Source: Ohtaekwangia sp036786105
GTDB taxonomy: Bacteria; Bacteroidota; Bacteroidia; Cytophagales; Cyclobacteriaceae
Direction: 5' to 3'
Length of the DNA: 64,000 nucleotides
Assembly (NCBI RefSeq): GCF_036786105.1
Contig: NZ_DAIQRQ010000011.1
Coordinates: 1-64,000 of the forward strand
Below the pieces are notes generated by a model. The model saw nothing but the letters and a program-made list of their open reading frames with translations, ran no database searches and had not been told where the DNA came from. The translations under genes and the position numbers were made by a program. Positions 53,747 to 62,845 of this stretch are shown piece after piece. Every line of letters begins with the position of its first letter. Position 1 is the first letter of the stretch.

Positions 53747-55690
53747 TTATTTTTTGTGGATGAGGAAGAAAGAACCAGATCGATCGAAGCTTCTGCCGGC
53801 AAAGTCAGTGATCTTTGCCCGGAACACATACGTTGCTTCAGGCATGAGCACGCCTCTGTAGGTGCCATCCCATCCGGAGTGAATATCATCGGTGGTATAC
53901 ATCATCTCTCCCCAACGGTTGAATATCTTCATTTCGAATGATGATACAAACTGGCCGATCACAGAGAAAGTATCATTAAGGCCATCGCTATTGGGAGTGA
54001 ACCCTGTCGGGTAAAAAAGATTAGGCTGTTTGATGAGTTCCAGTTCATTCGAAACAGATTGTGTTACAGTGCCATCATTGGCATACGCGTAAATGATATA
54101 CAGGAAAACCTGGTTGGTAAGATCAGCGAGGTCTTTATCCTTATAAGAAGTGTTCGTACCGTTATCTATAGTGCTGAGCAGGTCTCCGTTACCGTTATAC
54201 TTTTCGATCGTGTAGTTCTTTACTCCGTTTGCCCAGCCAGTATACGGAGTCCAGGTGATGTTGATAGTATTGTCGCCTTCAACATTGCCTGTGAGTGCAA
54301 CCGGACAAGCTTCCGGGCTTTGTGCACTTTTATTTTTACAGGCATCAATATATTGTATTCTATAACAGGTGCTTGAGCCTGAGGTATAGCTGTTGTCGGT
54401 GAAGGTTGTCTGATCGGTAGTTGTAAGCGGAGTATAATTTCCGTTGGCTGATTTCAGGAGTGTGTATTCGGTAGCGTTAAAGGCAGGATCTTGTATCCAC
54501 GTAAGCTGTACTTCGTTGCCTGCAGGATTTACAACGGCACTGATATCTTTTATGGCCGTAGGTATATCTGTTGAAATAGCCGTTAGTGATTTAATAAGCG
54601 AAAGGCTTTTAACATTATTCGGATAATCGGCCTGTAATTGATAAGTATATGATGTGCCGCAGACTATATTTGTATCTGTATAGCTTGATTGCGTTGTGGG
54701 TAAAGTTGGCGTAAGCGCAGTGCTATTCTTCACTACCATAAAATCTGAAAGTGGATGTGTTCCGGAAGCTGCCGCAATAGCCCATGAAAGTTTATTCTGG
54801 TTGTTCTGCGCAACAGCATCGAATTTAAGGCTACAAATGGTGGACGAATTAGCTGCTATTGTGTTGGCGCACGGATCATTGGTATCAACACGAAAGCAGT
54901 AGTAATTATTCTCCGGTCGTATGTTGGGGATGGTCTCTGTAAGCGTGGTGGCCGATGGGCTATATATAGTTTTATACTGTTGGAAACTGGCCGCATTGTT
55001 GGTGCCGATCATGAACTTGTATTGAATGGACGGATCGGAAGCAAAATCAACTTTTACAGAGGCCGCATCCACAACCTCTACCTGCGAAATAGCTGCCGCT
55101 GGCAATGTGCTCGCTACCGTTACGGGTAGTGTATTACTCACACAGTTATCGGCAGTGCCGGGACCGTTGTAGCCGCGCACGGATACATTGCGTGTACCCG
55201 CTGAGGTATAATTATGGACATCGCTTGCCGCGTTGGCGGCTTTTGTTATTTCTGACGAAGCATCATTATAGTTAAAGATGTAGTATGCGTATTTACTTTC
55301 GGTAACTTTAACAGATACTTTATTGCCGTTACAGGAGTACGGCTCGAAAGCGGGGGGAGAATTTTCTGTAACGGAAACAGGAATACTATCGTTATCGACT
55401 CCTGTGGTGGAGTAAATTATTTTGAGCTTAAAGTTACCGGCTGTAGGATAGTTTGCTATATCTCCACTCACAAATGGCTGCGCAGGGCGGCCATCACCAT
55501 AATCAATTACGCAAAATATACCACTTGTACCACAGGCAGGACTTACGTTGTGAGTTACTTTAATATTCAAACCAGCACATCCCTTTACCTCATCAACCGA
55601 GAATTTATTATTCGCACTACTATACTGGCACCACCCTTTCCAGGAGATGAATATATTAATCAGAATAAAGATGATGGCCTTACCTCTCAT
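53747..55690 (-). CDS. Secreted gliding-type C-terminal domain protein with Fn3-like repeats
   Basis: A 647-residue T9SS type B cargo. Signal peptide about 1-21 (ending WKGWCQ). PKD-like domain (CGTSGIFCVIDYGDGRP) near the N-terminus, then several fibronectin III-like segments (NKLSWAIAAASGTHPLSDF, NEVQLTWIQDPAFNATEYTL, NINITWTPYTGWANG). The C-terminal 85 residues are CHU_C: LFYPTGFTPNSDGLNDTFS, FEMKIFNRWGEMMYTT, MPEATYVFRAKITD. It overlaps the end of hutH by 4 nt, so the two share an mRNA. Confidence 0.9.
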   Translation of the reverse strand: MRGKAIIFILINIFISWKGWCQYSSANNKFSVDEVKGCAGLNIKVTHNVSPACGTSGIFCVIDYGDGRPAQPFVSGDIANYPTAGNFKLKIIYSTTGVDNDSIPVSVTENSPPAFEPYSCNGNKVSVKVTESKYAYYIFNYNDASSEITKAANAASDVHNYTSAGTRNVSVRGYNGPGTADNCVSNTLPVTVASTLPAAAISQVEVVDAASVKVDFASDPSIQYKFMIGTNNAASFQQYKTIYSPSATTLTETIPNIRPENNYYCFRVDTNDPCANTIAANSSTICSLKFDAVAQNNQNKLSWAIAAASGTHPLSDFMVVKNSTALTPTLPTTQSSYTDTNIVCGTSYTYQLQADYPNNVKSLSLIKSLTAISTDIPTAIKDISAVVNPAGNEVQLTWIQDPAFNATEYTLLKSANGNYTPLTTTDQTTFTDNSYTSGSSTCYRIQYIDACKNKSAQSPEACPVALTGNVEGDNTINITWTPYTGWANGVKNYTIEKYNGNGDLLSTIDNGTNTSYKDKDLADLTNQVFLYIIYAYANDGTVTQSVSNELELIKQPNLFYPTGFTPNSDGLNDTFSVIGQFVSSFEMKIFNRWGEMMYTTDDIHSGWDGTYRGVLMPEATYVFRAKITDFAGRSFDRSGSFFLIHKK

Positions 55691-57186
55691 GCAGGAAAAT
55701 TAACCTGGAATTTCTTTAAAAATATTTCCGCTTTTTGAATGTCGTTGTGCAACACACGGTCATCTTCCATAAACGGTACATGTTCACGGAAAGTATGAAC
55801 AAATTCCTCCAGGTCGGGAGAAGTTTTTAAGGGTCGGCGAAAGGTCAATGCTTGCGCTGCTGTGATCAGCTCAATCGCCAGAATCGAGTACAGGTTATTC
55901 ACAATCCGGTATGCTTTGGTAGCAGCATTGGAGCCCATGCTTACATGATCTTCCTGCCCGTTGGACGATACGATCGAATCAACGGAAGCAGGTGTTGCCA
56001 GTTGTTTATTCTGACTTACCAGTGAGGCGGCTGTATATTGCGGAATCATCAGTCCTGAATTTATACCCGGATTCGCTACAAGGTAATTCGGCAGGTCACG
56101 TACACCGGAAATCAACTGATACGTTCTCCGCTCCGAAATATTACCGAGTTCAGCTAATGCGATGGATAGAAAATCCAGTGCCAGTGCCAGCGGCTGACCG
56201 TGAAAATTACCGGCAGAAATGATCATGTCATCGTCCGGGAATACATTGGGATTATCGGTTACGCTGTTAACTTCCGTGAGTATAACGTTGGTAACGTAAG
56301 CAATGGCATCAGCGCTTGCACCATGCACCTGCGGAATGCAGCGAAAAGAATAAGGATCTTGTACGTGCTTCTTCGGTTGCGCAATCAGTTCACTTCCTTC
56401 CAGTAGCTTTTTTATTGAAGCAGCTACCTGGCCTTGTCCTGTTTGAGAGCGAATGGCATGCACTTGTGGAAGATAGGGTTCTATCCGTCCATCAAATACA
56501 TCCAGCGAAAGCGCACCTATCATATTGGCAAGATGCATTAACCGGTGGGAGTGCAGCGTACACCATGTTCCATAGGCACTCATGAACTGCGTGCCATTCA
56601 GCAGGGCGAGCCCTTCTTTCGCCTGGAAATGTATAGATGGCCACTGAAATTGTTGATTGACTTCAGCTCCGGATTTTCGTTTTTGTTCGTGGTATACTTC
56701 ACCCAGGCCAATTAACGGCAGCGACAGATGTGCCAGCGGTGCCAGGTCGCCCGATGCACCGAGTGATCCCATTTCATAAATCACAGGCAACACGTTTTCG
56801 TTGAACATGGCCAGCAGTCGTTCCGTTGTAACGAGTTGTACTCCGGAATATCCATAGGCCAACGACTGTGCTTTCAAAAACAGCATCAGCTTTACAATTT
56901 CTCGCGGAACTTCAGGGCCGGTGCCGCAGGCGTGCGACTTTACAAGATTCTCCTGTAGCTTCTCAAGCTGATCGTGAGAAATATGCCGATTATATAACGA
57001 ACCAAACCCCGTATTGATGCCATAAATGGGCTGCTGCGATATCGCTAGCTTATTATCCAGGTACTCGCGGCATCGTACTATTTTTTGTTTGGCATCTTCC
57101 GATAACTGCACCCTCATTTTCCCCGACAGTATACCTGACAGATCGTGCAAGTTGAGTTTCTTATCGGAAATAAAATGAATGGGCAT
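55687..57186 (-). CDS. hutH: Histidine ammonia-lyase
   Basis: A 499-residue lyase converting histidine to urocanate. The Ala-Ser-Gly triad in MGSLGASGDLAPLAHLSL forms the MIO electrophile (about residues 141-145). YGINTGFGSLYNRHIS and GNFHGQPLALALDFLSI are characteristic. Related aromatic ammonia-lyases exist, but the overall sequence fits HutH. No other hut genes are nearby. It overlaps a gliding-type surface protein gene, an unusual pairing. Confidence 0.92.
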   Translation of the reverse strand: MPIHFISDKKLNLHDLSGILSGKMRVQLSEDAKQKIVRCREYLDNKLAISQQPIYGINTGFGSLYNRHISHDQLEKLQENLVKSHACGTGPEVPREIVKLMLFLKAQSLAYGYSGVQLVTTERLLAMFNENVLPVIYEMGSLGASGDLAPLAHLSLPLIGLGEVYHEQKRKSGAEVNQQFQWPSIHFQAKEGLALLNGTQFMSAYGTWCTLHSHRLMHLANMIGALSLDVFDGRIEPYLPQVHAIRSQTGQGQVAASIKKLLEGSELIAQPKKHVQDPYSFRCIPQVHGASADAIAYVTNVILTEVNSVTDNPNVFPDDDMIISAGNFHGQPLALALDFLSIALAELGNISERRTYQLISGVRDLPNYLVANPGINSGLMIPQYTAASLVSQNKQLATPASVDSIVSSNGQEDHVSMGSNAATKAYRIVNNLYSILAIELITAAQALTFRRPLKTSPDLEEFVHTFREHVPFMEDDRVLHNDIQKAEIFLKKFQVNFPA

Positions 57187-57199
57187 TCGTTTATAGTTT

Positions 57200-57282
57200 G
57201 GTCCAGGTTTTACGTTTAAGATTCAAAGTTCAATGTTGACAAGGATGCATAGCATCAAACATTAAACTTGTGCTTTAAACTT
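57200..57282. repeat. TTCAAAGTT-word repeat between hutH and hisS (family A)
   Basis: The 96-bp gap contains TTTAAGATTCAAAGTTCAATG and, in inverted form, ATTAAACTTGTGCTTTAAAC, so the two halves could pair. Same vocabulary as the argG-argC inverted repeat. No T-tract terminator. Confidence 0.5.
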
Positions 57283-58647
57283 TTAACTTAATTTATGAAT
57301 AATCTGATCGATGGTTAATTTTTCCTGTTCGCCTTTGGCCATGTCTTTGAATGGTAATATACCACTCTTCACTTCTTCGGAACCCATAACGATGGTGTAT
57401 GGTATACCTTTTTTGTTGGCGAAATCAAGTTGCTTCTTGAGTTTCGATTGATCAGGGTATATTTCTGCTGCTATACCAGAATCTCGCAGTTTGGTGAGTA
57501 TACCTAATCCATAATGAAAACTCTCATCATCAAAATGGCAAAGTAATATTTTAGAGGATGCATGTGCATTTTTCGGGAATAACTGCAGTTCTTCCATGGC
57601 ATCGTAAATTCGATCGACTCCGAATGAAAAACCAACACCGGAAAGATTCTCCTTGTCACCAAATGCTTTTGTAAGGTTGTCGTAGCGACCACCGCCACTT
57701 ACGCTTCCGATGCTTACATGGTTGATCTTTACTTCAAAAATGCACCCGGTATAGTAGCTTAGTCCGCGGGCTAATGCTATATCAAAATCTACATGTTCTG
57801 TAGTGGCTCCATAACTTTTCAGGATGTTGAGCACTTCCTGTATATCGCGGAGGCCTTTCATGCCATGTTGTGTGGTGTCGAGATGTGCTGCCAGGAAGGC
57901 GATCTTGTTGATGACCGAACCCTTTACACTAAGAATGTTGAACAGTGCCGTGAGATTTTGCTCTTCAAATCCTTTTTCGCGCAATTCATTTTTAACGCCT
58001 TCTTCTCCAATCTTGTCGAGCTTATCAATGGCTACAAAAAGAGAAGTTTCGTTAACAGCTTTGATATGTTCGGCTATACCCGAAAGTATACCTCGATGGT
58101 TGATTTTGATACTATAGTCTTGAATGCCGAGTTGTTTGAAGACTTCTTTGATCATCAGAATGATCTCGGCTTCGCAGATGAGTGAGTCGGTTCCTACAAC
58201 ATCTGCATCGCATTGATAGAATTCGCGGTACCTTCCTTTTTGCGGGCGATCTGCGCGCCACACCGGCTGTATCTGGTAGCGCTTGAATGGAAAGCTTACA
58301 TCGTTTCTATTCATGACTACATATCGGGCAAATGGAACCGTGAGATCATAACGCAACCCTTTTTCAGAGATATCGAAGGCTATCTGTTTTGAGTTACGGG
58401 CTTCAAGTCTTTGAACATCGATGTCTTTTAGGAAGTCCCCCGAATTAAGTATTTTGAATAACAACTGATCTCCTTCCTCGCCATATTTTCCTGTAAGGGT
58501 AGACAGGTTTTCCATAGCCGGAGTTTCGAGAGGCTGGAACCCGTATTTCTGAAATACCTTTCTGATATTATCGAAAATAAATTGGCGTTTGGCCATAACA
58601 GTGGGGCCAAAGTCGCGTGTTCCCTTAGGTAATGTTGGTTTTTCCAT
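57283..58647 (-). CDS. hisS: Histidyl-tRNA synthetase
   Basis: A 454-residue class II aminoacyl-tRNA synthetase. Start chosen at 58647 (MEKPTLPKGTRDFGP), the conserved N-terminus; the frame is open upstream to 58746 but that part is not family-like. Motif 2 region RYQIQPVWRADRPQKGRYREFYQCDADV, here seen as QPVWRADRPQKGRYREF, histidine-specific LARGLSYYTGCIFEV, motif 3 GVGFSFGVDRIYD, and the C-terminal anticodon-binding domain. A TAGCTTTG box sits 11 bp upstream. Confidence 0.96.
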   Translation of the reverse strand: MEKPTLPKGTRDFGPTVMAKRQFIFDNIRKVFQKYGFQPLETPAMENLSTLTGKYGEEGDQLLFKILNSGDFLKDIDVQRLEARNSKQIAFDISEKGLRYDLTVPFARYVVMNRNDVSFPFKRYQIQPVWRADRPQKGRYREFYQCDADVVGTDSLICEAEIILMIKEVFKQLGIQDYSIKINHRGILSGIAEHIKAVNETSLFVAIDKLDKIGEEGVKNELREKGFEEQNLTALFNILSVKGSVINKIAFLAAHLDTTQHGMKGLRDIQEVLNILKSYGATTEHVDFDIALARGLSYYTGCIFEVKINHVSIGSVSGGGRYDNLTKAFGDKENLSGVGFSFGVDRIYDAMEELQLFPKNAHASSKILLCHFDDESFHYGLGILTKLRDSGIAAEIYPDQSKLKKQLDFANKKGIPYTIVMGSEEVKSGILPFKDMAKGEQEKLTIDQIIHKLS

Positions 58648-58658
58648 AATTCTGGGCG

Positions 58659-58666
58659 CAAAGCTA
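58659..58666 (-). promoter_or_regulatory. TAGCTTTG -7 box of hisS
   Basis: Exact TAnnTTTG match on the minus strand; final G is 12 nt from the ATG, so the transcript leader would be only a few bases. Confidence 0.55.
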
Positions 58667-58815
58667 AACAGGAATTTGAGGATTTGAAGAGGTCGCCTTA
58701 CGCTGATTTTATTGTTTTCAATACTATGGAGCGGAATGCACTGCAACGCTTACCTTAGGCAAAAAGGGGTATGGAAGAATATTAAGCATCCCCTTTTATG
58801 GTTTTTGGAGAATTT

Positions 58816-58823
58816 TACCTTTG
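58816..58823 (+). promoter_or_regulatory. Candidate TACCTTTG -7 box
   Basis: Matches TAnnTTTG 37 bp upstream of the frame starting at 58861 (52 bp from the alternative Met at 58876). Confidence 0.45.
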
Positions 58824-58860
58824 TGAGAAATTATTTGTAATTTCAAACCGTTAGCGAGTT

Positions 58861-59169
58861 ATGAGTGGTCATGTTATGAGTATTAATCAAATTGAGTTGT
58901 ATAATTTATTGAAAAGCAGATTAGGCGACCGCGAAGCAAAAGCTCTAGTACAATTTGTATCTGAAAGCGTATCAGAAAAGATGGAAGCACAACGAATTGA
59001 CCTGGCAACAAGAGAAGATGTAAAGGGAATAGAACTTGCTATGAAAGGTCTTGAAGTGAAGATAGAAGCCGGCTTCAAAGACCAGTTAAAGTGGTTGATC
59101 GTGCTTATGATGGGCTTTTCTTCGCTTATTCTGGCGTTAGTGAAATTTCTTCCCTTAATTAATTCATGA
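58861..59169 (+). CDS. Small coiled-coil protein with C-terminal membrane anchor (DUF1640/CCDC90-like)
   Basis: A 102-residue protein: helical, charged region with REAKALVQFVSESVSEKMEA and a coiled-coil-like EDVKGIELAMKGLEVKIEA, then one membrane helix near the C-terminus (WLIVLMMGFSSLILALVKFL). The layout resembles DUF1640/CCDC90-type proteins. Met at residue 6 (MSINQIELYN) is a likely alternative start. Function unknown. Confidence 0.7.
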   Translation: MSGHVMSINQIELYNLLKSRLGDREAKALVQFVSESVSEKMEAQRIDLATREDVKGIELAMKGLEVKIEAGFKDQLKWLIVLMMGFSSLILALVKFLPLINS

Positions 59170-59196
59170 TTTGAATTAAAAATTTTTAACACTACA

Positions 59197-59228
59197 TTTT
59201 GCAAATCTGTAAAACGCGGTTATTTTTG
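59197..59228 (+). promoter_or_regulatory. Consensus promoter of the 53-residue basic protein gene
   Basis: TTTTG (59197-59201), 19-bp spacer, TATTTTTG (59221-59228): a full match to the Bacteroidota housekeeping promoter, 25 bp before the start codon. Confidence 0.75.
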
Positions 59229-59252
59229 CGCTCCTTTTAAAGAAAAAGTGCC

Positions 59253-59414
59253 ATGGCTGTAACAAGACTTAAGAGAAAAAACCGCAAGGATAAAGCAAAA
59301 TCGGCAGTAAGACGCCAGACGCTGAAGATTCAGAATGCTAAGCCGGTTATTAAAAACGTAGATATCGAGAAGGTTAAAGAAGAATTCAAAGCAAAAGCTG
59401 AGAAGAAAGCTTAA
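59253..59414 (+). CDS. 53-residue highly basic conserved-looking protein
   Basis: Encodes MAVTRLKRKNRKDKAKSAVR and continues to KAKAEKKA; about one third Lys or Arg, with a middle segment KPVIKNVDIEKVKEEF. It resembles small ribosome-associated or nucleic-acid-binding proteins, but I do not recognise a named family. A full consensus promoter upstream and a strong terminator downstream mark it as a real, probably well-expressed single-gene unit. Confidence 0.75.
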   Translation: MAVTRLKRKNRKDKAKSAVRRQTLKIQNAKPVIKNVDIEKVKEEFKAKAEKKA

Positions 59415-59434
59415 TCTTATTTCAGCATAACAAG

Positions 59435-59466
59435 AAGCCCTGTGCGAAACGTACAGGGCTTTTTTG
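59435..59466 (+). terminator. Terminator after the 53-residue protein gene
   Basis: Stem AAGCCCTGT / ACAGGGCTT (9 bp), 9-nt loop, then TTTTTG. Confidence 0.85.
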
Positions 59467-59536
59467 TTTTCCTGCGGAATAGTAAATAGTATTGAACCCG
59501 TGAGGCAGACTCACCACTAACGCTAATGTTTTATTC

Positions 59537-60304
59537 ATGCACCTGGTAAACTGGAACGTAAACGGAATACGCTCAATCATCAAGAAAGATTTTCTAAAAG
59601 ACGTTAAAGAAATGGATCCTGATATTCTATGCTTTCAGGAAACAAAGGCCGCAGTAGAAGAAGTACGCTCTGCGCTCGAGTTATTGCCGGGCTATCATAC
59701 CTATATTAACTCTTCCAAGGCCCGAAAGGGATATTCAGGTACGGCTATACTTTCGCGGGAGGAACCGATGCAGGTAACGTACGACATGGGAATCGAGGAA
59801 CATGATCAGGAAGGGCGCGTTATAACAGCAGAGTACCCCACGTTTTTTTTAGTAACCGTGTATACCCCTAACTCCGGAGAAGGGCTCGCCCGTCTCGACT
59901 ATCGTGAGCGCTGGGATAAAGAGTTTACCGAATACCTCAACTGGCTTAAGCGAAGAAAGCCTGTTATTGCCTGCGGTGATTTTAATGTGGCACATCAGGC
60001 CATTGACATAGCAAGACCAAAGGAAAATTACAATAAATCAGCCGGATATACGCAGCGGGAGATTGACGGGTTTACGCGATTGCTGGAAACTGGTTTCATC
60101 GACACCTTCAGACGTTTTTATCCTGAAGAAGTCAAGTATACATATTGGAATTATCTCTTTAACGCCCGTACCAAGAATGTAGGATGGAGGATTGATTATT
60201 TTCTCGTGTCAGAATCGCTGATTGCTAATGTGAAAGATGCTGCGGTATATAATCAGTACCTCGGTTCGGATCATTGCCCGGTAGCTTTAAAAATTGAATT
60301 ATAG
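59537..60304 (+). CDS. xth: Exodeoxyribonuclease III / AP endonuclease
   Basis: A 255-residue DNA repair enzyme of the exonuclease III (ExoA/XthA) family, cutting at abasic sites. Active-site motifs in order: LVNWNVNGIRS, FQETKA (metal-binding Glu), YSGTAILSR, GDFNVAH and SDHCPVALKIEL (catalytic Asp-His). Full length and complete. Ends at a shared terminator facing murA. Confidence 0.95.
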   Translation: MHLVNWNVNGIRSIIKKDFLKDVKEMDPDILCFQETKAAVEEVRSALELLPGYHTYINSSKARKGYSGTAILSREEPMQVTYDMGIEEHDQEGRVITAEYPTFFLVTVYTPNSGEGLARLDYRERWDKEFTEYLNWLKRRKPVIACGDFNVAHQAIDIARPKENYNKSAGYTQREIDGFTRLLETGFIDTFRRFYPEEVKYTYWNYLFNARTKNVGWRIDYFLVSESLIANVKDAAVYNQYLGSDHCPVALKIEL

Positions 60305-60323
60305 TATATATCCGGCTTACATA

Positions 60324-60356
60324 AAAAGAGCAGCATAGTTACTATGCTGCTCTTTT
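60324..60356. terminator. Bidirectional terminator between xth and murA
   Basis: A 15-bp perfect stem (AAAAGAGCAGCATAG with its complement) around a 3-nt loop, with A and T runs on both sides, serves both convergent genes. Confidence 0.88.
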
Positions 60357-60382
60357 GCATTGATCAGTATTGCTTTCAGACA

Positions 60383-61687
60383 CTAGATGCGCTCTATTTC
60401 GGCACCTATAGCTTTCAGGCGGCCTTCGATATTCTGGTAACCGCGGTCGATTTGTTCTATATTTGATATTTCGCTGGTTCCGCTTGCTGACAATGCAGCA
60501 ATTAACAACGCTACCCCAGCACGGATGTCCGGTGAAGACATCTTTATACCTTTCAACTGTGTTTTACGGTCGAGGCCAATTACGTTGGCACGGTGAGGAT
60601 CACAAAGGATTATCTGTGCACCCATGTCGATCAGTTTATCAACAAAGAAGAGGCGGCTTTCGAACATCTTTTGGTGGATGAGTACAGTGCCTTTTGCCTG
60701 TGTGGCAACTACCAATACGATACTGATCAAGTCTGGAGTAAATCCCGGCCATGGAGCATCGGCTATGGTGAGAATGGAACCATCTATAAACGTTTCTATT
60801 TCGTAGCGCTCCTGCGAGGGTATATATATATCATCGCCGCGAAACTCTAATTTTATACCCAGTCGTTTGAATATCTCAGGGATCATACCGAGCATATCAA
60901 TACGACAATTCTTGATCGTGATTTCTGACTGTGTCATGGCAGCCAGCCCTATAAAGCTTCCGATCTCGATCATATCGGGCAGCATGGTATGATCTGTGCC
61001 TCCGAGTTTGGCAACACCTTCAATGGTTAGCAGGTTTGAACCTACGCCACTGATTTTGGCGCCCATGCGGTTCAGCATCATGCAAAGCTGCTGTAAGTAA
61101 GGCTCGCAGGCAGCGTTGTAAATGGTGGTAGTTCCTTTGGCGAGTACAGCGGCCATGACAATGTTGGCAGTACCGGTAACCGATGCCTCATCCAGCAACA
61201 TATAGCAGCCTGTAAGTTCGGTTGCATCGATATGAAATAAATGCTCGCTTGAATCAAAGTTGAATTTGGCTCCCAGCTTCTGAAATCCCAAGAAGTGCGT
61301 ATCCAGTCTTCGTCTGCCTATTTTGTCGCCACCGGGTTTAGGTAAGCTTGCTTTACCGAACCGGGCCAGGATGGGGCCGAGTAACATAACAGAGCCTCTG
61401 AGCGCAGCCGCTTTTTTGCGGTAGTCATCAGTCTCCAGAAATTTTGTATTGATGTTGGCAGCAGTAAAGCGACATGAGCCGTTGCCCAGCCTTTCCACTT
61501 TACAGCCCAAGTCACCAATCAGATCGATCAGCTTGTTGACATCCACTATATCAGGAATGTTATGGATGGTGATCGGCTCTGCTGAAAGCAGAACTGCACT
61601 GACAATTTGTAATGCTTCGTTTTTGGCGCCTTGCGGAATGATTTCTCCTTTTAGTTTTTTGCCGCCTTTAATTTTGAATACGCTCAT
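60383..61687 (-). CDS. murA: UDP-N-acetylglucosamine 1-carboxyvinyltransferase with Asp at the fosfomycin site
   Basis: A 434-residue cytosolic enzyme adding enolpyruvate to UDP-GlcNAc, the first committed step of peptidoglycan synthesis. IIPQGAKNEALQI carries catalytic Lys22-Asn23. The active-site loop reads PKPGGDKIGRRRLD: Asp at residue 121 stands where E. coli MurA has Cys115, the residue alkylated by fosfomycin. In other bacteria this Cys-to-Asp change makes MurA insensitive to the drug. Encoded 49 bp after the DUF4290 gene and probably co-transcribed with it. Confidence 0.96.
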   Translation of the reverse strand: MSVFKIKGGKKLKGEIIPQGAKNEALQIVSAVLLSAEPITIHNIPDIVDVNKLIDLIGDLGCKVERLGNGSCRFTAANINTKFLETDDYRKKAAALRGSVMLLGPILARFGKASLPKPGGDKIGRRRLDTHFLGFQKLGAKFNFDSSEHLFHIDATELTGCYMLLDEASVTGTANIVMAAVLAKGTTTIYNAACEPYLQQLCMMLNRMGAKISGVGSNLLTIEGVAKLGGTDHTMLPDMIEIGSFIGLAAMTQSEITIKNCRIDMLGMIPEIFKRLGIKLEFRGDDIYIPSQERYEIETFIDGSILTIADAPWPGFTPDLISIVLVVATQAKGTVLIHQKMFESRLFFVDKLIDMGAQIILCDPHRANVIGLDRKTQLKGIKMSSPDIRAGVALLIAALSASGTSEISNIEQIDRGYQNIEGRLKAIGAEIERI

Positions 61688-61736
61688 CTAACAATAAACT
61701 TGTATCAATTCTCTATTGACAAAATCGTACCTGATC

Positions 61737-62432
61737 TTATTGATCTCTTCTTCTGCGGAAGTTTTGACCGCCACCTTTGTTCTTGTTGAACGGACGGTGC
61801 CCACCACCGCCTTGTGAGCGCTGGTGCTGATGTCCGCCATTGCCTTGTGGTCTTGCTTTCTTACGCTCCTTGTATAATTTTTCAAAGAGATTGTCTTCGC
61901 GCACTTTGTCGATCGTCATATTCAACGCACCGCCAGACATTTGCTGAATGTCGCGAAGAATCACAGAGTCATCCAGAGGTTCTTTATTCCAGTTAGCGTA
62001 GAAAGTTTTCATCAACTTGCCGAGATATATAATAGCATCCTGACGTTCTTGCGGATCTTCCTTCTTGAGCGCTTCTTTCACCAGCTTTTCGATGTTCTTA
62101 CCGTAGTGTTTGAAGCGTATGTTGCTCTGCGGGTATTCAACCTTCATCGGCTTTTTGAAGAGTGTCTCGCGCTCGGGTACAGGATAGGGATTGTTTACAT
62201 CGAGGTTAAAGTCTGCAATGATGTACAAGTCATCCCACATGCGCTGCGGATCATCTCCCTGTTCCTTTATGGAAGGAGTAAGTTGTTTGATGAGTTCTAT
62301 CAGGGTATAAGAAAGCTCGGTGCGCTTTTCCTTGTCTTGTACAGTTCTGATGTACTCCACCAGTTTCTGAACGTTGCGTCCGTATTCTTTTAGAATGATA
62401 CCCGGACGTTGTGTGTTGTATTCTCCGATCAT
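61737..62432 (-). CDS. DUF4290-family protein with Gly/Arg-rich tail
   Basis: A 231-residue Bacteroidota-specific protein. The DUF4290 part (about 1-170) begins MIGEYNTQRPGIILKEYGRN and includes FYANWNKEPLDDSVILRDI. The last 40 residues are Gly, Arg, Gln, His and Asn-rich (GGHQHQRSQGGGGHRPFNKN), like RNA-binding low-complexity tails. Function unknown; it usually lies beside murA, as here. Its start overlaps the PIN-domain gene stop by 4 nt. Confidence 0.9.
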   Translation of the reverse strand: MIGEYNTQRPGIILKEYGRNVQKLVEYIRTVQDKEKRTELSYTLIELIKQLTPSIKEQGDDPQRMWDDLYIIADFNLDVNNPYPVPERETLFKKPMKVEYPQSNIRFKHYGKNIEKLVKEALKKEDPQERQDAIIYLGKLMKTFYANWNKEPLDDSVILRDIQQMSGGALNMTIDKVREDNLFEKLYKERKKARPQGNGGHQHQRSQGGGGHRPFNKNKGGGQNFRRRRDQ

Positions 62433-62845
62433 AAATTCCTGATAAGTATTATTGGTATTTCTTTAATAGTCTTAAGACGTTTGTCATTTGTTACAAAACT
62501 CTCGCATCGGTGGTGTATAGCACAAGCGATCTGAAGGGAATCAATAGCTCTGAGCGATGTGTACTTTGCTCGTAAGGTGGCGGATATCTGTGCCACATCC
62601 CAAGTTATTGGATAGACTTCAAAAAGCGACTGTATGGTTTTTTCAAATTTGGTGGTAAGTTCTTTCTTACCCAATTTCCTTGGTTTTATCTCAACCTCGG
62701 CTGTAGTTAGCACACTTGTAGTCAGAGCAGAATTACTTCGGATAGCGTCAGCCAAATATGTACTGACTTGTTCAAAGTACGCTGGATTTTGTTCGACAAG
62801 GTAAATTGTGGGAGCTGTATCAATAAATACTTTAGAACCGGTCAT
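62429..62845 (-). CDS. PIN-domain toxin (VapC-like)
   Basis: A 138-residue PIN ribonuclease-fold protein. Acidic metal ligands are at FIDTAPTIYL (D9), in TAEVEI (Glu), in SLRAIDSLQIACA (Asp) and in FVTNDKRLK (Asp). This set matches VapC toxins that cut RNA. It overlaps its antitoxin-like partner upstream by 14 nt and the DUF4290 gene downstream by 4 nt. Confidence 0.88.
   Translation of the reverse strand: MTGSKVFIDTAPTIYLVEQNPAYFEQVSTYLADAIRSNSALTTSVLTTAEVEIKPRKLGKKELTTKFEKTIQSLFEVYPITWDVAQISATLRAKYTSLRAIDSLQIACAIHHRCESFVTNDKRLKTIKEIPIILIRNL

Noticed and set aside
53641..53889. N-terminal extension of the ybaB frame
   Set aside because: It would overlap the C-terminal coding part of the upstream gliding-type gene; the conserved YbaB start is at 53640.
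57283..58647. Search for a tRNA gene near hisS
   Set aside because: No cloverleaf or GTTCGAATC-type T-arm was found here or elsewhere in the window.
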